Source: Cognaticolwellia beringensis
GTDB lineage: Bacteria; Pseudomonadota; Gammaproteobacteria; Enterobacterales; Alteromonadaceae
Direction of reading: 5' to 3'
NCBI RefSeq assembly: GCF_002076895.1
Contig: NZ_CP020465.1
Coordinates: 4,597,275-4,661,274, forward strand
DNA: 64,000 bases
Position numbers and translations under genes: made by a program. Numbering within the stretch: the stretch's first letter is position 1; the number at the start of each line of letters is the position of its first letter. The notes under the pieces are model-generated. The model worked only from the letters and a program-made list of their open reading frames with translations, was not told where the DNA came from and did not search any database. This document shows positions 39,945 through 50,422 of this stretch, in pieces.

Positions 39945-42233
39945 TTGAAGTTCATTAAACGCGGCATATCTGTACTCGCCTGCGCATTAATACTAGGTAT
40001 ACAGCCGAGTTATGCAGAAAAAAGCACCGTAAAATCAACACAATTAAACATTCCTCATACTGATCTTGAGCTAAATGTTGATGGTGAATTAAATGAAACC
40101 CTATGGCTGCAAGCACTCGATATATCACTCAATATCGTTAATAGCCCCTGGAATAACAAACCAAGCCCTGTTTCAACCAAGGCAAAAATCATTGAAAACG
40201 GCGAATTTATCTATGTTTCGTTTATCGCACAAGACCCTAACCCTGAATTAATTCAAGGGTTTTTAGGTGACCGCGATACCCGCTGGCGCGATGATCTCGT
40301 TGGTTTTAAGTTAGACACATACAATAATCGTCGTTTAAGTTACCAATTCTTTGTTAACCCTTATGGTGTTCAGCACGACCAAATTGAAAATGAAATGACG
40401 AGAACCACAGATGCTGCATGGGATGGCATTTGGGAGTCTGCTGGGGTGGTAACCACCGAAGGCTATCAAGTTGAGATAGCTATTCCGTATCATATTTTAA
40501 ATTTTGACGACAATGATGACGTTAAAACTTGGGCGATTGAATTAATCCGCTTATATCCGCGTGATTCTCATTTACGTATATCTCACATAGCGCTCGATCG
40601 CGACGACTCTTGTTGGTTATGTCAAATTCCAGAAATTACCGGATTTAAAGAAGCTAAAGCCAGTAAGAACCTGATGTTGACACCAACGTTAGTTGCTAGC
40701 AGGAATGAAAACCGCGAAATATTTACACCTACGACCGATTGGCAAAGTGAAAACGATATAGATGCAGGTTTAGACTTACGTTGGGGCATTAACGCTAATA
40801 CATTATTGAATGTTACCGTAAATCCGGACTTTTCAAATGTAGAATCAGACGCCGGCCAATTGAGTGTAAATAAAACCTTTTCATTATTTTATGATGAAAA
40901 ACGTCAGTTTTTTGTTGAAAACTCAGAGTACTTTTCCAGCGACTTTGACCTAGTATATACACGTAATATTGCCGATCCAGAGTATGGCGCTAAGCTAACA
41001 GGCACCGAAGGAAAACACAGCTATGGTGCGTTCATGACCAATGATACGCAAACCAATATTATTCTGCCGGGTAATACTAACTCGCGATTAATTTCCATAG
41101 ACAGCGCCAGTGAATCTGGTGCAATTAAATATCGTTATGATGTTAACGAAGATTTATCCGTTGGTGTTATTAGCACTTTACGCCAAACCGATGATTATCA
41201 TAACTTCGTTTCAGGCATTGACTCAAAGTATCGTTTGAATGACTCTAACTCACTTCAAGCACAAATTCTGTTGGCCGATACCAAAGACGCCGCTGAATTT
41301 AGCCAAAGTGGCCAAGAAGAAAACTTTAACGACCATGCCTTTAAAATAAAATATAAACATGACTCAGAATATTGGCAAGTATTTGCCGAACACCAAGAAA
41401 TAGGCGCAAAATTTCGTGCCGACTTAGGCTTTATGCCCCGTGCTGATTATCAAAAAAGTAACGTACTGGTGAATCATTTTATCTATGGCGAGCCTGACAG
41501 TACTTGGCAAGAAATTAAAATTGCGGGCCAATGGCAAATATTACACAACGAAAAAGGTGAGCTGTTAGAGCGCTCTGTTGCTACTAATTTTAGTATTGAT
41601 GGTCCAAAACTCTCATTTTTTGATGTGATGCTAGTTTCCGCTGATAAAGTAGGTTTACGCCGCCATGAATTAAACTTTAACCTACCTATTGATAACAGCA
41701 TTGACGGTAACACCGATCGTTTCCAAGAAAACCAAGCCGTTTTTTATGCAACCGCTCAGCCTACAGCACAATTTTCGACTGAATTTGAACTAACCATTGG
41801 TGATAAAATAGATTATGAAAACAATAGATTAGGCGATTACATCGCGATTTTTGGTAATGTAAAATATAACGTTAATAAACATTTAGAGTTTGAATTTTCA
41901 CATACTTATAGTGATTTAGAAGCTGAAAATGCCAATGTATTCACAGAAAACTTAACAGAATTACGTATTTCTTATCAATTTAATGTAAATAGCTATTTAA
42001 AGTTTAACGTGGTTTATACTGATATAGACTTTAATCTAGATAATAACGCTAGCGCCTATACAGCAAAGGATAATAATTTATCAACACAGCTAATTTATGC
42101 CTATAAGATTAACCCTCAAACTGTGTTCTACTTGGGTTATTCAGATAACAGTTATCAAGATGATAGATTAAAAAGTATTTCGCGCGAACAGCGTACAATT
42201 TACAGTAAAATTAGTTATGCGTGGTTGCCATAA
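39945..42233 (+). CDS. DUF5916/CBM9-like outer-membrane protein, copy 2
   Basis: 762 residues from a TTG at 39945, with GGAG 8 nt upstream; the GTG at 39936 is also in frame but overlaps the ribosome site. Signal peptide ends near SYAE. Same architecture as copy 1: DGELNETLWLQALDI, FLGDRDTRWRDDLVGFKLDTYNNRR, DLRWGINANTLLNVTVNPDFSNVESDAGQ, KRQFFVENSEYF and the terminal ISYAWLP. The paralogues keep most motif positions but differ elsewhere, so the duplication is old. Separate terminators indicate independent transcription. Confidence 0.85.
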   Translation: MKFIKRGISVLACALILGIQPSYAEKSTVKSTQLNIPHTDLELNVDGELNETLWLQALDISLNIVNSPWNNKPSPVSTKAKIIENGEFIYVSFIAQDPNPELIQGFLGDRDTRWRDDLVGFKLDTYNNRRLSYQFFVNPYGVQHDQIENEMTRTTDAAWDGIWESAGVVTTEGYQVEIAIPYHILNFDDNDDVKTWAIELIRLYPRDSHLRISHIALDRDDSCWLCQIPEITGFKEAKASKNLMLTPTLVASRNENREIFTPTTDWQSENDIDAGLDLRWGINANTLLNVTVNPDFSNVESDAGQLSVNKTFSLFYDEKRQFFVENSEYFSSDFDLVYTRNIADPEYGAKLTGTEGKHSYGAFMTNDTQTNIILPGNTNSRLISIDSASESGAIKYRYDVNEDLSVGVISTLRQTDDYHNFVSGIDSKYRLNDSNSLQAQILLADTKDAAEFSQSGQEENFNDHAFKIKYKHDSEYWQVFAEHQEIGAKFRADLGFMPRADYQKSNVLVNHFIYGEPDSTWQEIKIAGQWQILHNEKGELLERSVATNFSIDGPKLSFFDVMLVSADKVGLRRHELNFNLPIDNSIDGNTDRFQENQAVFYATAQPTAQFSTEFELTIGDKIDYENNRLGDYIAIFGNVKYNVNKHLEFEFSHTYSDLEAENANVFTENLTELRISYQFNVNSYLKFNVVYTDIDFNLDNNASAYTAKDNNLSTQLIYAYKINPQTVFYLGYSDNSYQDDRLKSISREQRTIYSKISYAWLP

Positions 42234-42304
42234 ACCTGCAGATAAGCTTTGTAATAAGCGCTTTCATAGAAAATCAACGATTGATAAACGTTAACGACGG
42301 ATTC

Positions 42305-42340
42305 AATAACCAATAGCTAAATGTTATTGGTTATTTTTTA
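42305..42340 (+). terminator. Terminator after DUF5916 copy 2
   Basis: AATAACCAAT pairs with ATTGGTTATT, followed by T5. Confidence 0.85.
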
Positions 42341-42480
42341 TTGGTTACTGGACTGGTTACTGAATCATATGCAAAGCTTATGTTTATTCGCTAAGGGTAC
42401 TCTATCTTGCTGCCCTTCTGCTTTAAGCTATGGTGATTTGATAAAGCATTTACCACAATTTTATTAATAGTTTATAGTAA

Positions 42481-43824
42481 TTAAGCTGGCCCATTCGCGG
42501 GCTTGTTTACTTTTTTCTTATTAGTTTTTCTGTCAAAACCTTTATCATTAACGACAATTGTAGATGAAATTTTATCTTGAATAGCTTGTCGGTTAGGATC
42601 CCAAAATATTTGAGCAAAACCTAGTAAGCCGGTAGCAATACCAGCGCCATAACCACCATAACGGCCAAAACTATCCCAAATGGATAAGGGTGTCCCATCA
42701 AGCTGAACAACCCGAATGTTTAAAAGCCTTTTCCCTGGTGTTTGACCGTACCAAAGTGCAGTAAACATAGTAAAATAGAATGCCGCCCAACCGAAGCCTA
42801 GCCCAAGGTCCTCGACTAAACCTTGAAGCCAAGCAAAGCCTTTATATACAGCTGGATTCGGTAGTTCAACATCGGCAGGATTAGGTAGTTCAACATCTGC
42901 AGGTTCAGCTTTATCCTCCTCATTCAGCGCAGTTAAGTTATCTATTTTAGTTTCAATTTTTTTGCTAATGGCTTTAGCTTTCTCAACAGTGGTAGGCATA
43001 TTATTTTCATCAATTGTTGACGTAGCATTTTGCTGTTGGGACTCGTTATTCTCATGTAACTTTTGTAGATGCCCGCTTAATTGTGTCATTTTTTTCGGTG
43101 TTAAGCGGCTATTACTAGCAATATTATCAATTAAGTATGTGTTAAATTTTTTCATGCCTGCCGATGATGTAGTTTGCTCTGCATAAGCTGAGGATAAACC
43201 TTCACTCAACTCCTGCCAGCATGAATATTGCTCACATTCGCTATGCGAAATAGCAACGCTAGCAGCTAAGGTAAGCGTGGCTTTGATAAAGTCATTATTT
43301 TCTTTTTCTGTCGTGCCTTGTTTGTTGCTTTGGTTGCTTTTATTACCCGACACAGAGTCTTGATTCTGCCCTGCCTGCTCAACGCGATTATTAAAAGTAT
43401 CCAAGTGAGTGAAAAATTTTGGCAAAAAATCGATTAAGATAACGAAAACAATAAGCGCGGCAAAAATACGTAAAGCGGTTTCTTTTAAACCACTTATGTT
43501 ACCTAATTTTTTAGCGCGTTTTTTACTACCAATGTTAAATAATGTTATCGCCACCAATACAGCTAATAATTCACCTGGTGCGCCACTTAACAGCGCCACT
43601 AAAACCAAATCGACTGATAATGCCATAGCGCGTTGCCATGGAACGGCTAATGATATACCAAATAGAGATTTATCTATTTTAAAAGCAAAGGGGGTTAGTA
43701 TTTCGCGGGTTTCTTTACCTGATAGCTTTTCAGCTTTAGCCTTGATTTTCGCCATTTTTGAAATATCTTCATGACTATTTTTTGCATTGCTATTATCAGA
43801 GCTTGTATCAATGTTATCTGTCAC
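42481..43824 (-). CDS. RDD-family membrane protein
   Basis: 447 residues. An RDD domain is split: the first part is PWQRAMALSVDLVLVALLSGAPGE (about 62-85), and the C-terminal part is GWAAFYFTMFTALWYGQTPGKRLLNIRVVQLDGTPLSIWDSFGRYGGYGAG (about 345-395) with the conserved G-K-R-L-L. Between them is a long Gln/Asn/Ser-rich stretch with predicted coiled coil. A VELPNPAD octad-like repeat occurs twice near 310. RDD proteins are poorly understood, some being Na+/H+ antiporter-like. Confidence 0.82.
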   Translation of the reverse strand: MTDNIDTSSDNSNAKNSHEDISKMAKIKAKAEKLSGKETREILTPFAFKIDKSLFGISLAVPWQRAMALSVDLVLVALLSGAPGELLAVLVAITLFNIGSKKRAKKLGNISGLKETALRIFAALIVFVILIDFLPKFFTHLDTFNNRVEQAGQNQDSVSGNKSNQSNKQGTTEKENNDFIKATLTLAASVAISHSECEQYSCWQELSEGLSSAYAEQTTSSAGMKKFNTYLIDNIASNSRLTPKKMTQLSGHLQKLHENNESQQQNATSTIDENNMPTTVEKAKAISKKIETKIDNLTALNEEDKAEPADVELPNPADVELPNPAVYKGFAWLQGLVEDLGLGFGWAAFYFTMFTALWYGQTPGKRLLNIRVVQLDGTPLSIWDSFGRYGGYGAGIATGLLGFAQIFWDPNRQAIQDKISSTIVVNDKGFDRKTNKKKVNKPANGPA

Positions 43825-44170
43825 TATTATTCCATTACGGTTAGGGTGCTATTATTTAGCTATTAGTCATTTAAAATAAAGCTAACAATATCAATAATCT
43901 GATTATACATTATTCTCTTTAAACAGCGATAAAGCTAGTGTAAGACGGTTTTCTATCATTCATTAAATACGCCTTTAAGACTCATTAGTTGGGTATCTAT
44001 TCCTTTTTTGCATATAAGATACCGAAATATCACTTCTTTTTCTGCCATAAAGGGTTAACCTAATTACAAAGTGTTGACTAAACTGAATTAACTTTCGATA
44101 GTTAACACATACATACAAATAAAAAATCTGTATGACATACTCAGTTGTACCGTGATAACAGGATAAAAAA
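43825..44170. other. Divergent intergenic region before cysK
   Basis: No gene seen. It holds the promoters of the RDD gene (minus) and cysK (plus). AGGA lies 9 bp before the cysK ATG. Confidence 0.4.
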
Positions 44171-45148
44171 ATGTCGACTATATTTGAAGATAACTCAACA
44201 TCAATTGGTAATACCCCGCTAGTAAAGCTTAACCGCATTGTCAGTGGTGAAAATACAGCAAATATCTACGCTAAAATTGAAGCACGTAACCCAAGCTTCA
44301 GTGTTAAGTGCCGTATTGGTGCCAACATGATTTGGGATGCCGAGAAAAAAGGTTTGCTTAGTGCTGGTAAATCTATTGTCGAGCCGACTAGTGGTAACAC
44401 AGGTATCGCGCTAGCATTTGTTGCGGCTGCACGTGGTTATGAAATTACACTTACCATGCCTAATACGATGAGTTTGGAACGCAGAAAACTATTAATCGCA
44501 CTTGGCGCTAAACTCGTATTAACTGATGGCGCTAAAGGTATGGGTGGCGCAATTGCCAAGGCACAAGAAATTAAAGATGCTGATCCAGATAATGTGGTAC
44601 TGCTAGGTCAATTTGATAATCCAGCTAACCCTGAAATTCATGAAAAAACTACCGGTCCTGAAATTTGGCGTGATACTAAAGGCCAAATTGATTTCTTCGT
44701 TGCTGGTGTGGGTACAGGTGGCACAATTACCGGTACAACGCGATACCTTAAAAGTGTTGCCGAGCATAAAATCACATCAGTGGCTGTAGAACCAACAGAC
44801 TCTCCTGTTATTACCCAAGCCATGGCAGGTGAAGAACTAAAACCAGGCCCTCATAAGATTCAAGGTATTGGTGCTGGTTTTATTCCTGGCAACTTAGATC
44901 TTTCGCTTATTGATGCTGTAGAACAGATTTCAAATGATGATTCTATGGCGATGGCGCATCGCTTAATGAAAGAAGAAGGTATTCTTGCTGGTATTTCATC
45001 AGGTGCTGCGGTTGTTGCTGCTAAGCGTATTGCTGAAAGACCAGAGAATGCCGGTAAAAATATTGTGGTTATTTTACCTAGCTCTGCTGAGCGTTACCTT
45101 TCAAGCGCTTTGTTCACTGATTCATTTAGTGAAGAAGACCTAGCGTAG
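44171..45148 (+). CDS. cysK: Cysteine synthase A (O-acetylserine sulfhydrylase)
   Basis: 325 residues, close to E. coli CysK. The PLP lysine is K46 in [22 protein letters not shown]; the PLP-phosphate loop is [16 protein letters not shown], and the substrate loop is [13 protein letters not shown]. It makes cysteine from O-acetylserine and sulfide. The C-terminus lacks the extension of CysM-like forms. A two-hairpin terminator follows. Confidence 0.95.
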   Translation: MSTIFEDNSTSIGNTPLVKLNRIVSGENTANIYAKIEARNPSFSVKCRIGANMIWDAEKKGLLSAGKSIVEPTSGNTGIALAFVAAARGYEITLTMPNTMSLERRKLLIALGAKLVLTDGAKGMGGAIAKAQEIKDADPDNVVLLGQFDNPANPEIHEKTTGPEIWRDTKGQIDFFVAGVGTGGTITGTTRYLKSVAEHKITSVAVEPTDSPVITQAMAGEELKPGPHKIQGIGAGFIPGNLDLSLIDAVEQISNDDSMAMAHRLMKEEGILAGISSGAAVVAAKRIAERPENAGKNIVVILPSSAERYLSSALFTDSFSEEDLA

Positions 45149-45211
45149 TAAATATATCGAATAGTGCTATTTAAAGGTAAGTATAAATAATACTTTTACC
45201 TTCTACTTTTA

Positions 45212-45245
45212 AAGACGTAATTTGATAAAAATTACGTCTTTTTTA
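45212..45245 (+). terminator. Terminator after cysK
   Basis: AAGACGTAATT and AATTACGTCTT around a short loop, then TTTTTA. A weaker upstream hairpin (AAGGTAA... TTACCTT) may add to it. Confidence 0.82.
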
Positions 45246-45318
45246 TTTAAAAACATTAGGTTTACCAACAATATTTACGGTAGTATGAACTCAATATTAT
45301 CGAATTACTTGTTACTTT

Positions 45319-45753
45319 ATGAATTATATGAAATTTATCCTTCTAAGCTTAACATTACTGCTATTTGGCTGTAATGAAGTAGACAAAAACAAAATTAACA
45401 ATGTTGATAACCCTGAAGTGGTCGCCATTGAATTTTTTAATGCTTTGTATAACGAACAAAACATTAAAAAAGCAGCCTCGGTTTGTAGCCCGAAATTATC
45501 TCGTATTATTTTGCACTATAAATCACCTAAGGCTGTTGCTCGTCATTTGTTCAATATGTCGTATGATAAGGTTGAGATAACACCTGACGATAGCGGCATT
45601 AAGGTCAGAGAGCAGTTCAATAGTTCCGCTATAATTACGGTTTATTTTGACGGTTATTATCAAGATGAACGTTTGAAAGATGTTAAACGCTTGTCATTAG
45701 TTCAAGTCGACGACAAATGGGTTATCGATAAAATATTAAAAGACCCCTTTTAA
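45319..45753 (+). CDS. Small lipoprotein of unknown function
   Basis: 144 residues. Lipobox LLLFGCN after a hydrophobic signal. The mature part has an NTF2-like or DUF4878-like rhythm: EVVAIEFFNALYNEQNIKKAASVC, then SLVQVDDKWVIDKIL as the closing strand. It converges on ggt with a shared bidirectional terminator. Confidence 0.72.
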   Translation: MNYMKFILLSLTLLLFGCNEVDKNKINNVDNPEVVAIEFFNALYNEQNIKKAASVCSPKLSRIILHYKSPKAVARHLFNMSYDKVEITPDDSGIKVREQFNSSAIITVYFDGYYQDERLKDVKRLSLVQVDDKWVIDKILKDPF

Positions 45754-45774
45754 TTTACTCAGTAAAAACAACTA

Positions 45775-45802
45775 AAAACGGCGTCAATATTGACGCCGTT
45801 TT
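45775..45802. terminator. Bidirectional terminator
   Basis: AAAACGGCGTCA and TGACGCCGTTTT form a 12-bp perfect stem with a 4-nt loop; A and T runs on either side serve both strands. Confidence 0.92.
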
Positions 45803-45836
45803 GCTTTTTAAAGTGCTTAGAAACTTTTAGTAACTC

Positions 45837-47594
45837 TTAATAACCAACAGCTGTGCCTTCTCGTCTCGGGTCAGCGCCGCCAAGTAATTTACCCTTTGAT
45901 AATTGTATCGCTTGTATACCACTATTTAAATCACGCACCACAACCTGATGACCTTTTGCTTCTAACGCCGATTTAAGCTTTACTAAATCTGTGCCTTTTT
46001 CCAATGTTGTGACTTTATTCCGATTAGTTAAATGAGGTAAGTTTATCGCTGATTGTGGGTCAAGTTGCCAATCAAGAATAGCAATCATGGTTTGTGCGAC
46101 ATAATTAATAATACGACTACCGCCAGGTGAGCCTATAACAAGCTTTAACGCCTTATCTTGGTCAAATACCATCATAGGTGCCATTGAGCTTCGTGGCCGC
46201 TTACCAGGCTCTAAACGGTTGGCGACCCATTGACCATTTTGTTTCGGATCTAATGAAAAATCTGTCAATTGATTATTAAGAATAAAACCTTCAACCATCA
46301 CCGCTGAGCCAAAACCCATTTCTACACTCGTGGTCATTGAAATAGCATTTCCGTCTTCATCAACAATTGAAATATGGCTTGTAGAGGGAAGTTCATAAGC
46401 ATTGTCATCGGCTTGAACCAGCGCGCCTGTCGGTGTACCAGCGTGCGCAGTACCCATGTCTTTATCAAGATTAATTAATGCCGAACGCTGCGCCATATAA
46501 GACTTTTCGATTAAGCCTTGTGTTGGCACATTAACAAAACTACTATCAGCAATATACCGGTTACGATCGGCAAAGGCTAAGCGCGAACTCTGGGTAAATA
46601 AATGGGAAAACTGTGCATCGCTCATCGAATATTTTGCAATATCAAACGGTTCAAGTTGTCCCAAAATTTGAATAATTGCCACACCACCTGAACTTGGCGG
46701 TGCCATTCCACAAACCTGATATTGTCGATATGGGCCACACACTGCGGGTAACTCTTTTGCACGGTAGTTTTTCATATCAGCAAGGGTCAAGCGCCCCGGT
46801 GCAATGACTGATTGTTGAACTGCAGCAACAATTTTTTTCGCGATCCAACCTTGATAAAAAGCATTGATGCCATTTTTAGCAATACTGCGATAGACAAAAG
46901 CGAGTTTTGGATTTTTTAACAGCTGCCCTGCTTTAATTGGCTTGCCGTTAGGAAAAAAGTAGTTTTTTATTGTCGGTAACTTGGTAATACCTGGGTTAAA
47001 TTCCATCGCGACAAGCTTTTCTAAACGAGGTGAGACAATAAAACCTGACTCTGCCAATTTTATCGCATCTTCAAACAAAACAGCCCACGGTAGTTTGCCA
47101 TATTTTTCATGGGCTTTTTTAAGGCCGGCTAGTACACCCGGCACACCAACAGCATGACCACCAACAACCGCTTTAATCCAGGGTATAGCTCGGCCTGTTT
47201 CATCTAAAAACATATCGGTTGTTGCTGCTGCAGGTGCAGTTTCCCTGCCATCAAATGTCGTTAGCTTCTCGGCTTTATTATCCCAATGCAACATAAAAGC
47301 GCCACCACCAATACCTGAAGATTGTGGTTCAACCAAGGTTAATACTAATTGCACCGCTATCGCCGCATCTACAGCGCTCCCACCTTGCTTAAGAATCTTA
47401 AGGCCCGCATTACTGGCATATGGGTTTGCGGTCGCCACCATCGCATGCTCAGTAACAAGTGTTTGTTTCGCAATAATTCCTGTTGCTGCTTCTGGCTCAC
47501 GGTCCTCCCGCTTTTTATCTGGTACTGCAACAACCATCAAACTGGTAGAAATAAGAAGTAGAGATAATAGCCCTTTCATGGCTGAATTTGACAT
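45837..47594 (-). CDS. ggt: Gamma-glutamyltranspeptidase
   Basis: 585 residues, full-length periplasmic GGT with a signal peptide (about 1-23). The autocatalytic Thr nucleophile is in STSHISIVDEDGNAISMTTS (about residue 410). The oxyanion and glutamyl pocket segments are present: IGGGAFMLHW, RETAP, GVPG and the C-terminal GSPGGSRI. It cleaves glutathione and gamma-glutamyl peptides and so feeds cysteine supply. Confidence 0.95.
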   Translation of the reverse strand: MSNSAMKGLLSLLLISTSLMVVAVPDKKREDREPEAATGIIAKQTLVTEHAMVATANPYASNAGLKILKQGGSAVDAAIAVQLVLTLVEPQSSGIGGGAFMLHWDNKAEKLTTFDGRETAPAAATTDMFLDETGRAIPWIKAVVGGHAVGVPGVLAGLKKAHEKYGKLPWAVLFEDAIKLAESGFIVSPRLEKLVAMEFNPGITKLPTIKNYFFPNGKPIKAGQLLKNPKLAFVYRSIAKNGINAFYQGWIAKKIVAAVQQSVIAPGRLTLADMKNYRAKELPAVCGPYRQYQVCGMAPPSSGGVAIIQILGQLEPFDIAKYSMSDAQFSHLFTQSSRLAFADRNRYIADSSFVNVPTQGLIEKSYMAQRSALINLDKDMGTAHAGTPTGALVQADDNAYELPSTSHISIVDEDGNAISMTTSVEMGFGSAVMVEGFILNNQLTDFSLDPKQNGQWVANRLEPGKRPRSSMAPMMVFDQDKALKLVIGSPGGSRIINYVAQTMIAILDWQLDPQSAINLPHLTNRNKVTTLEKGTDLVKLKSALEAKGHQVVVRDLNSGIQAIQLSKGKLLGGADPRREGTAVGY

Positions 47595-47676
47595 GATATT
47601 CCTTAATAAATAAATTACGATAAACTAGCTGACATTACTTAAAACATTAATAGCTTTGTTAACCATATTTTTGCAG

Positions 47677-48306
47677 TTAAACATTACGCTGACTAAATGA
47701 TTGATGAAATTGATTAAATTTCACAAAGTTATTTAACAATTTTTGATACTTTTCAGGTTCATTTTCTAAACAAGCTAAAGCATGACAACACGCTTCCAAT
47801 GATGAAAGTGCATTATCTTTTTTGGTTTTTCTAATTTGATATAGGCTTGTTATTCCTTGAGGTAGAACGATGTGCTTTATATCATGTAAACAAGGGTTGA
47901 GCATAAACATGCGATAGGCTTTTTTCCATGTGCCATCAAGTATGATAATACACTCAATATCACTCAGTTTATTATCACTTAACTCACTTAGGTTAACATT
48001 TTTAGTACTATTGGGTGCAGAAAAATCAAGCATAATTGCCTGTTCACTTGGATATAACAACACTATTTTTTCAGCGTATTTTTTAAACTGCTGCGTTAAT
48101 ACTGTAGAGTCAGTAAAAGTTTCGCCAACAATCACTTCGCAGTTAGCTAATGAATGTTGTAGCAAACTCACAGTACCCTTACTTTGCGTAACCTCGCTTG
48201 GGTGTTGCAGTATAACAACAGATATGTGATTATTAATATTAGCCAAAAAAGCACAAATACAGGCTTTTTCAGGTCGCTGACATTTTTGACATAAAACTCG
48301 GGACAT
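47677..48306 (-). CDS. tapT: tRNA-uridine aminocarboxypropyltransferase (DTW domain)
   Basis: 209 residues. CQKCQRPEKACICAF is the N-terminal cysteine cluster (C-x2-C-x6-C-x-C). The DTW-type motif is IILDGTWKKAYRM, with the D-x-T-W core. It adds the acp group from S-adenosylmethionine to uridine 47 in tRNA (acp3U). Complete and typical in length. The gene stands alone behind ggt. Confidence 0.85.
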   Translation of the reverse strand: MSRVLCQKCQRPEKACICAFLANINNHISVVILQHPSEVTQSKGTVSLLQHSLANCEVIVGETFTDSTVLTQQFKKYAEKIVLLYPSEQAIMLDFSAPNSTKNVNLSELSDNKLSDIECIIILDGTWKKAYRMFMLNPCLHDIKHIVLPQGITSLYQIRKTKKDNALSSLEACCHALACLENEPEKYQKLLNNFVKFNQFHQSFSQRNV

Positions 48307-48534
48307 TTATTAAAATAACAATATAAAAGATAGCTAAGTTTACGAGACTTTATCAACGAATTTAAGTCATTTATTAAATTACTTTGAATGTTTTTGTGCT
48401 TAACGAATATCAAATGACTAATTCAGCCAATCACCGTTATTACTTAAGTGAGTTTTTTAGATTACATGGATGCAACTACGGTTTAAACTTCGTAGTTTTC
48501 AGGATGAAGATAATGCATTTAACAAGGAGTATTC

Positions 48535-49554
48535 ATGCATAAGACCTATCAACATAGTTCAGCAAGTGATTCAGATAAAACGTTGAATAATATTTTAGAT
48601 GTTATCGTAGAAGGCGTTTGGGACTGGAATGGCAATACTAACATAGTAACTCGAAGTCCTGGCTGGTATCGCATGTTAGGTTATGAGGTTGGCATTTTTA
48701 GAGAAGATGTCTTTACTTGGGAAAACCTGATCCATCCTGAAGATTACCCTAGAGTTATGCATCAATTTGAGCGCTACATTTCCGGAGTAAGTGATACTTA
48801 CCAAGTAGAGTATCGTTGTAAAAAATCAGATGACAGCTATTTATGGATTGTTGATCGCGGGACTATCGTAGCAAGAAACCCTGATGGTAGTGTCGCACGT
48901 ATGATTGGCGCCCATAATGATATACACCAACAAATTATGGCTCAAACCGATCTTATTGAACAAAACAAACTACTACTCGATGGTAATTTATCCTTAGAGA
49001 AAAGAATCGCACAAAAAACTTTTGAATTAGCAAAGAAAAACCAACAATTAGAGCGAAAAATAATCGAGGTTGAGTCCGTTGCCAACAAAGACCCGTTAAC
49101 ACAAATTGCTAATCGTAAATCTTTTAAATCCGAATTAAATAAAGAAATAATCCGCGCTAATCGTTACCTGCACCCTTTAACCTTAGTCATGTTTGATCTG
49201 GATAATTTTAAAGAGGTTAACGATAAACATGGACATAAAGTAGGTGACAATATTCTTTGTAATATAACTCGACTCGTTGATGAAAACATAAGAGTGGTCG
49301 ACTGGTTTGCTCGTTGGGGTGGAGATGAGTTTGTTATTATTTTCCCTGAACTAACTGAGAAAGAGGCGCATTTAACCTGCGAAAAACTTCGAGTAATCAT
49401 TAGTGAATATAGAGCAACGAATATAGCATCAGTAACCTGTAGTTTTGGTATAGCACAATATCAAACGGGTGATTCAATAAATGATTTATTTCAACGTGTA
49501 GATAAGCGGCTTTATATGGCTAAAGAATTAGGCCGAGATCAAGTTTACTCTTAA
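48535..49554 (+). CDS. PAS-GGDEF diguanylate cyclase
   Basis: 339 residues, cytosolic. A PAS_3-type sensor (about 20-145: VWDWNGNTNIVTRSPGWYRMLGYE, ENLIHPEDYPRVMHQFE, EYRCKKSDDSYLWIVDRGTIVARN) is joined by a coiled coil (about 145-180) to a GGDEF domain with PLTQIANRKSF, FDLDNFKEVNDKHGHKVGD and an intact WGGDEFVI active site. No I-site RxxD is obvious immediately upstream. No EAL domain. It makes c-di-GMP in response to an unknown signal. Confidence 0.92.
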   Translation: MHKTYQHSSASDSDKTLNNILDVIVEGVWDWNGNTNIVTRSPGWYRMLGYEVGIFREDVFTWENLIHPEDYPRVMHQFERYISGVSDTYQVEYRCKKSDDSYLWIVDRGTIVARNPDGSVARMIGAHNDIHQQIMAQTDLIEQNKLLLDGNLSLEKRIAQKTFELAKKNQQLERKIIEVESVANKDPLTQIANRKSFKSELNKEIIRANRYLHPLTLVMFDLDNFKEVNDKHGHKVGDNILCNITRLVDENIRVVDWFARWGGDEFVIIFPELTEKEAHLTCEKLRVIISEYRATNIASVTCSFGIAQYQTGDSINDLFQRVDKRLYMAKELGRDQVYS

Positions 49555-49822
49555 GCTGAATACCATCAAGGGAGATTAAAAATTTTAATATGAACTTTTT
49601 TAAATAAACTTAAAAAACCATGTAAGCTGGGGGCGTTCAATATTGTGGCAGTAATTCTCTCTACTATGCCAAATTCATGGCTTATAAATTTGATGAATGA
49701 ATTCAATTTTCCCTCGCGATCAGCTTAACGTTAATACTAGTGTTTCTAAAGCTTCTAGCAACTGTTAAAGTGCTTTACATCATCACGGGTCCTTCTCATT
49801 TTAAGTAAATAATAAAAATTAC

Positions 49823-50422
49823 ATGCTGCAATTAAAATCTCTCCCTATACAAACAGTGCATAGCTTAGGCCCTTTGATAGTATTTATACTTGCCACTACT
49901 GCAGCTATTTTTGATGGTCAAATTTCTGAGCTTCTAATTTATAATCGCAGCCTTATCATGACAGGTGAATATTGGCGTCTTATATCAGGTCATTTTTTTC
50001 ACTCAAATGGTAACCACTTTATGCTTAATACGGCTGCCGTAGCCCTACTTTGGGCGTTACATGGCCAATATTATAACTATAAGAATTATTTAATGGTCTT
50101 TATGGCCAGTGCCATAGTGTGCAGCCTTGGTATTTATTGGTTTTCAGTAAACATTGAACTTTATGTTGGACTGTCAGGTGTTTTGCACGGCTTTTTTGTG
50201 TGGGGGGCGTTAATGGACATCAAGCATAATGAGAAAACCGGTTATCTGCTGCTAATTGGCGTTATTGCAAAAATTATTCATGAGCAAATTTACGGTGCTA
50301 GTGCGGATGTAGAGTTACTTATCGGTGCCAGTGTTGCCACCGATGCACATTTTTATGGCGCTGTCGGCGGTTTGTTGGCTTTTTTTGGCGGTTATCATCG
50401 TGCTAATAAAGCTAGTGCTTAG
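49823..50422 (+). CDS. rrtA: Rhombosortase
   Basis: 199 residues with about six membrane helices. The rhomboid serine site is YVGLSGVLHGFFVWG (GxSG, about 113), and the catalytic His is in DAHFYGAVGGL. The N-terminal ISGHFFHSNGNHFMLNTAA is the conserved rhomboid segment. Rhombosortases cleave GlyGly-CTERM proteins so that they can reach the surface. The 3' end overlaps the converging gene by 11 bp; both end in TAG. Confidence 0.88.
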   Translation: MLQLKSLPIQTVHSLGPLIVFILATTAAIFDGQISELLIYNRSLIMTGEYWRLISGHFFHSNGNHFMLNTAAVALLWALHGQYYNYKNYLMVFMASAIVCSLGIYWFSVNIELYVGLSGVLHGFFVWGALMDIKHNEKTGYLLLIGVIAKIIHEQIYGASADVELLIGASVATDAHFYGAVGGLLAFFGGYHRANKASA

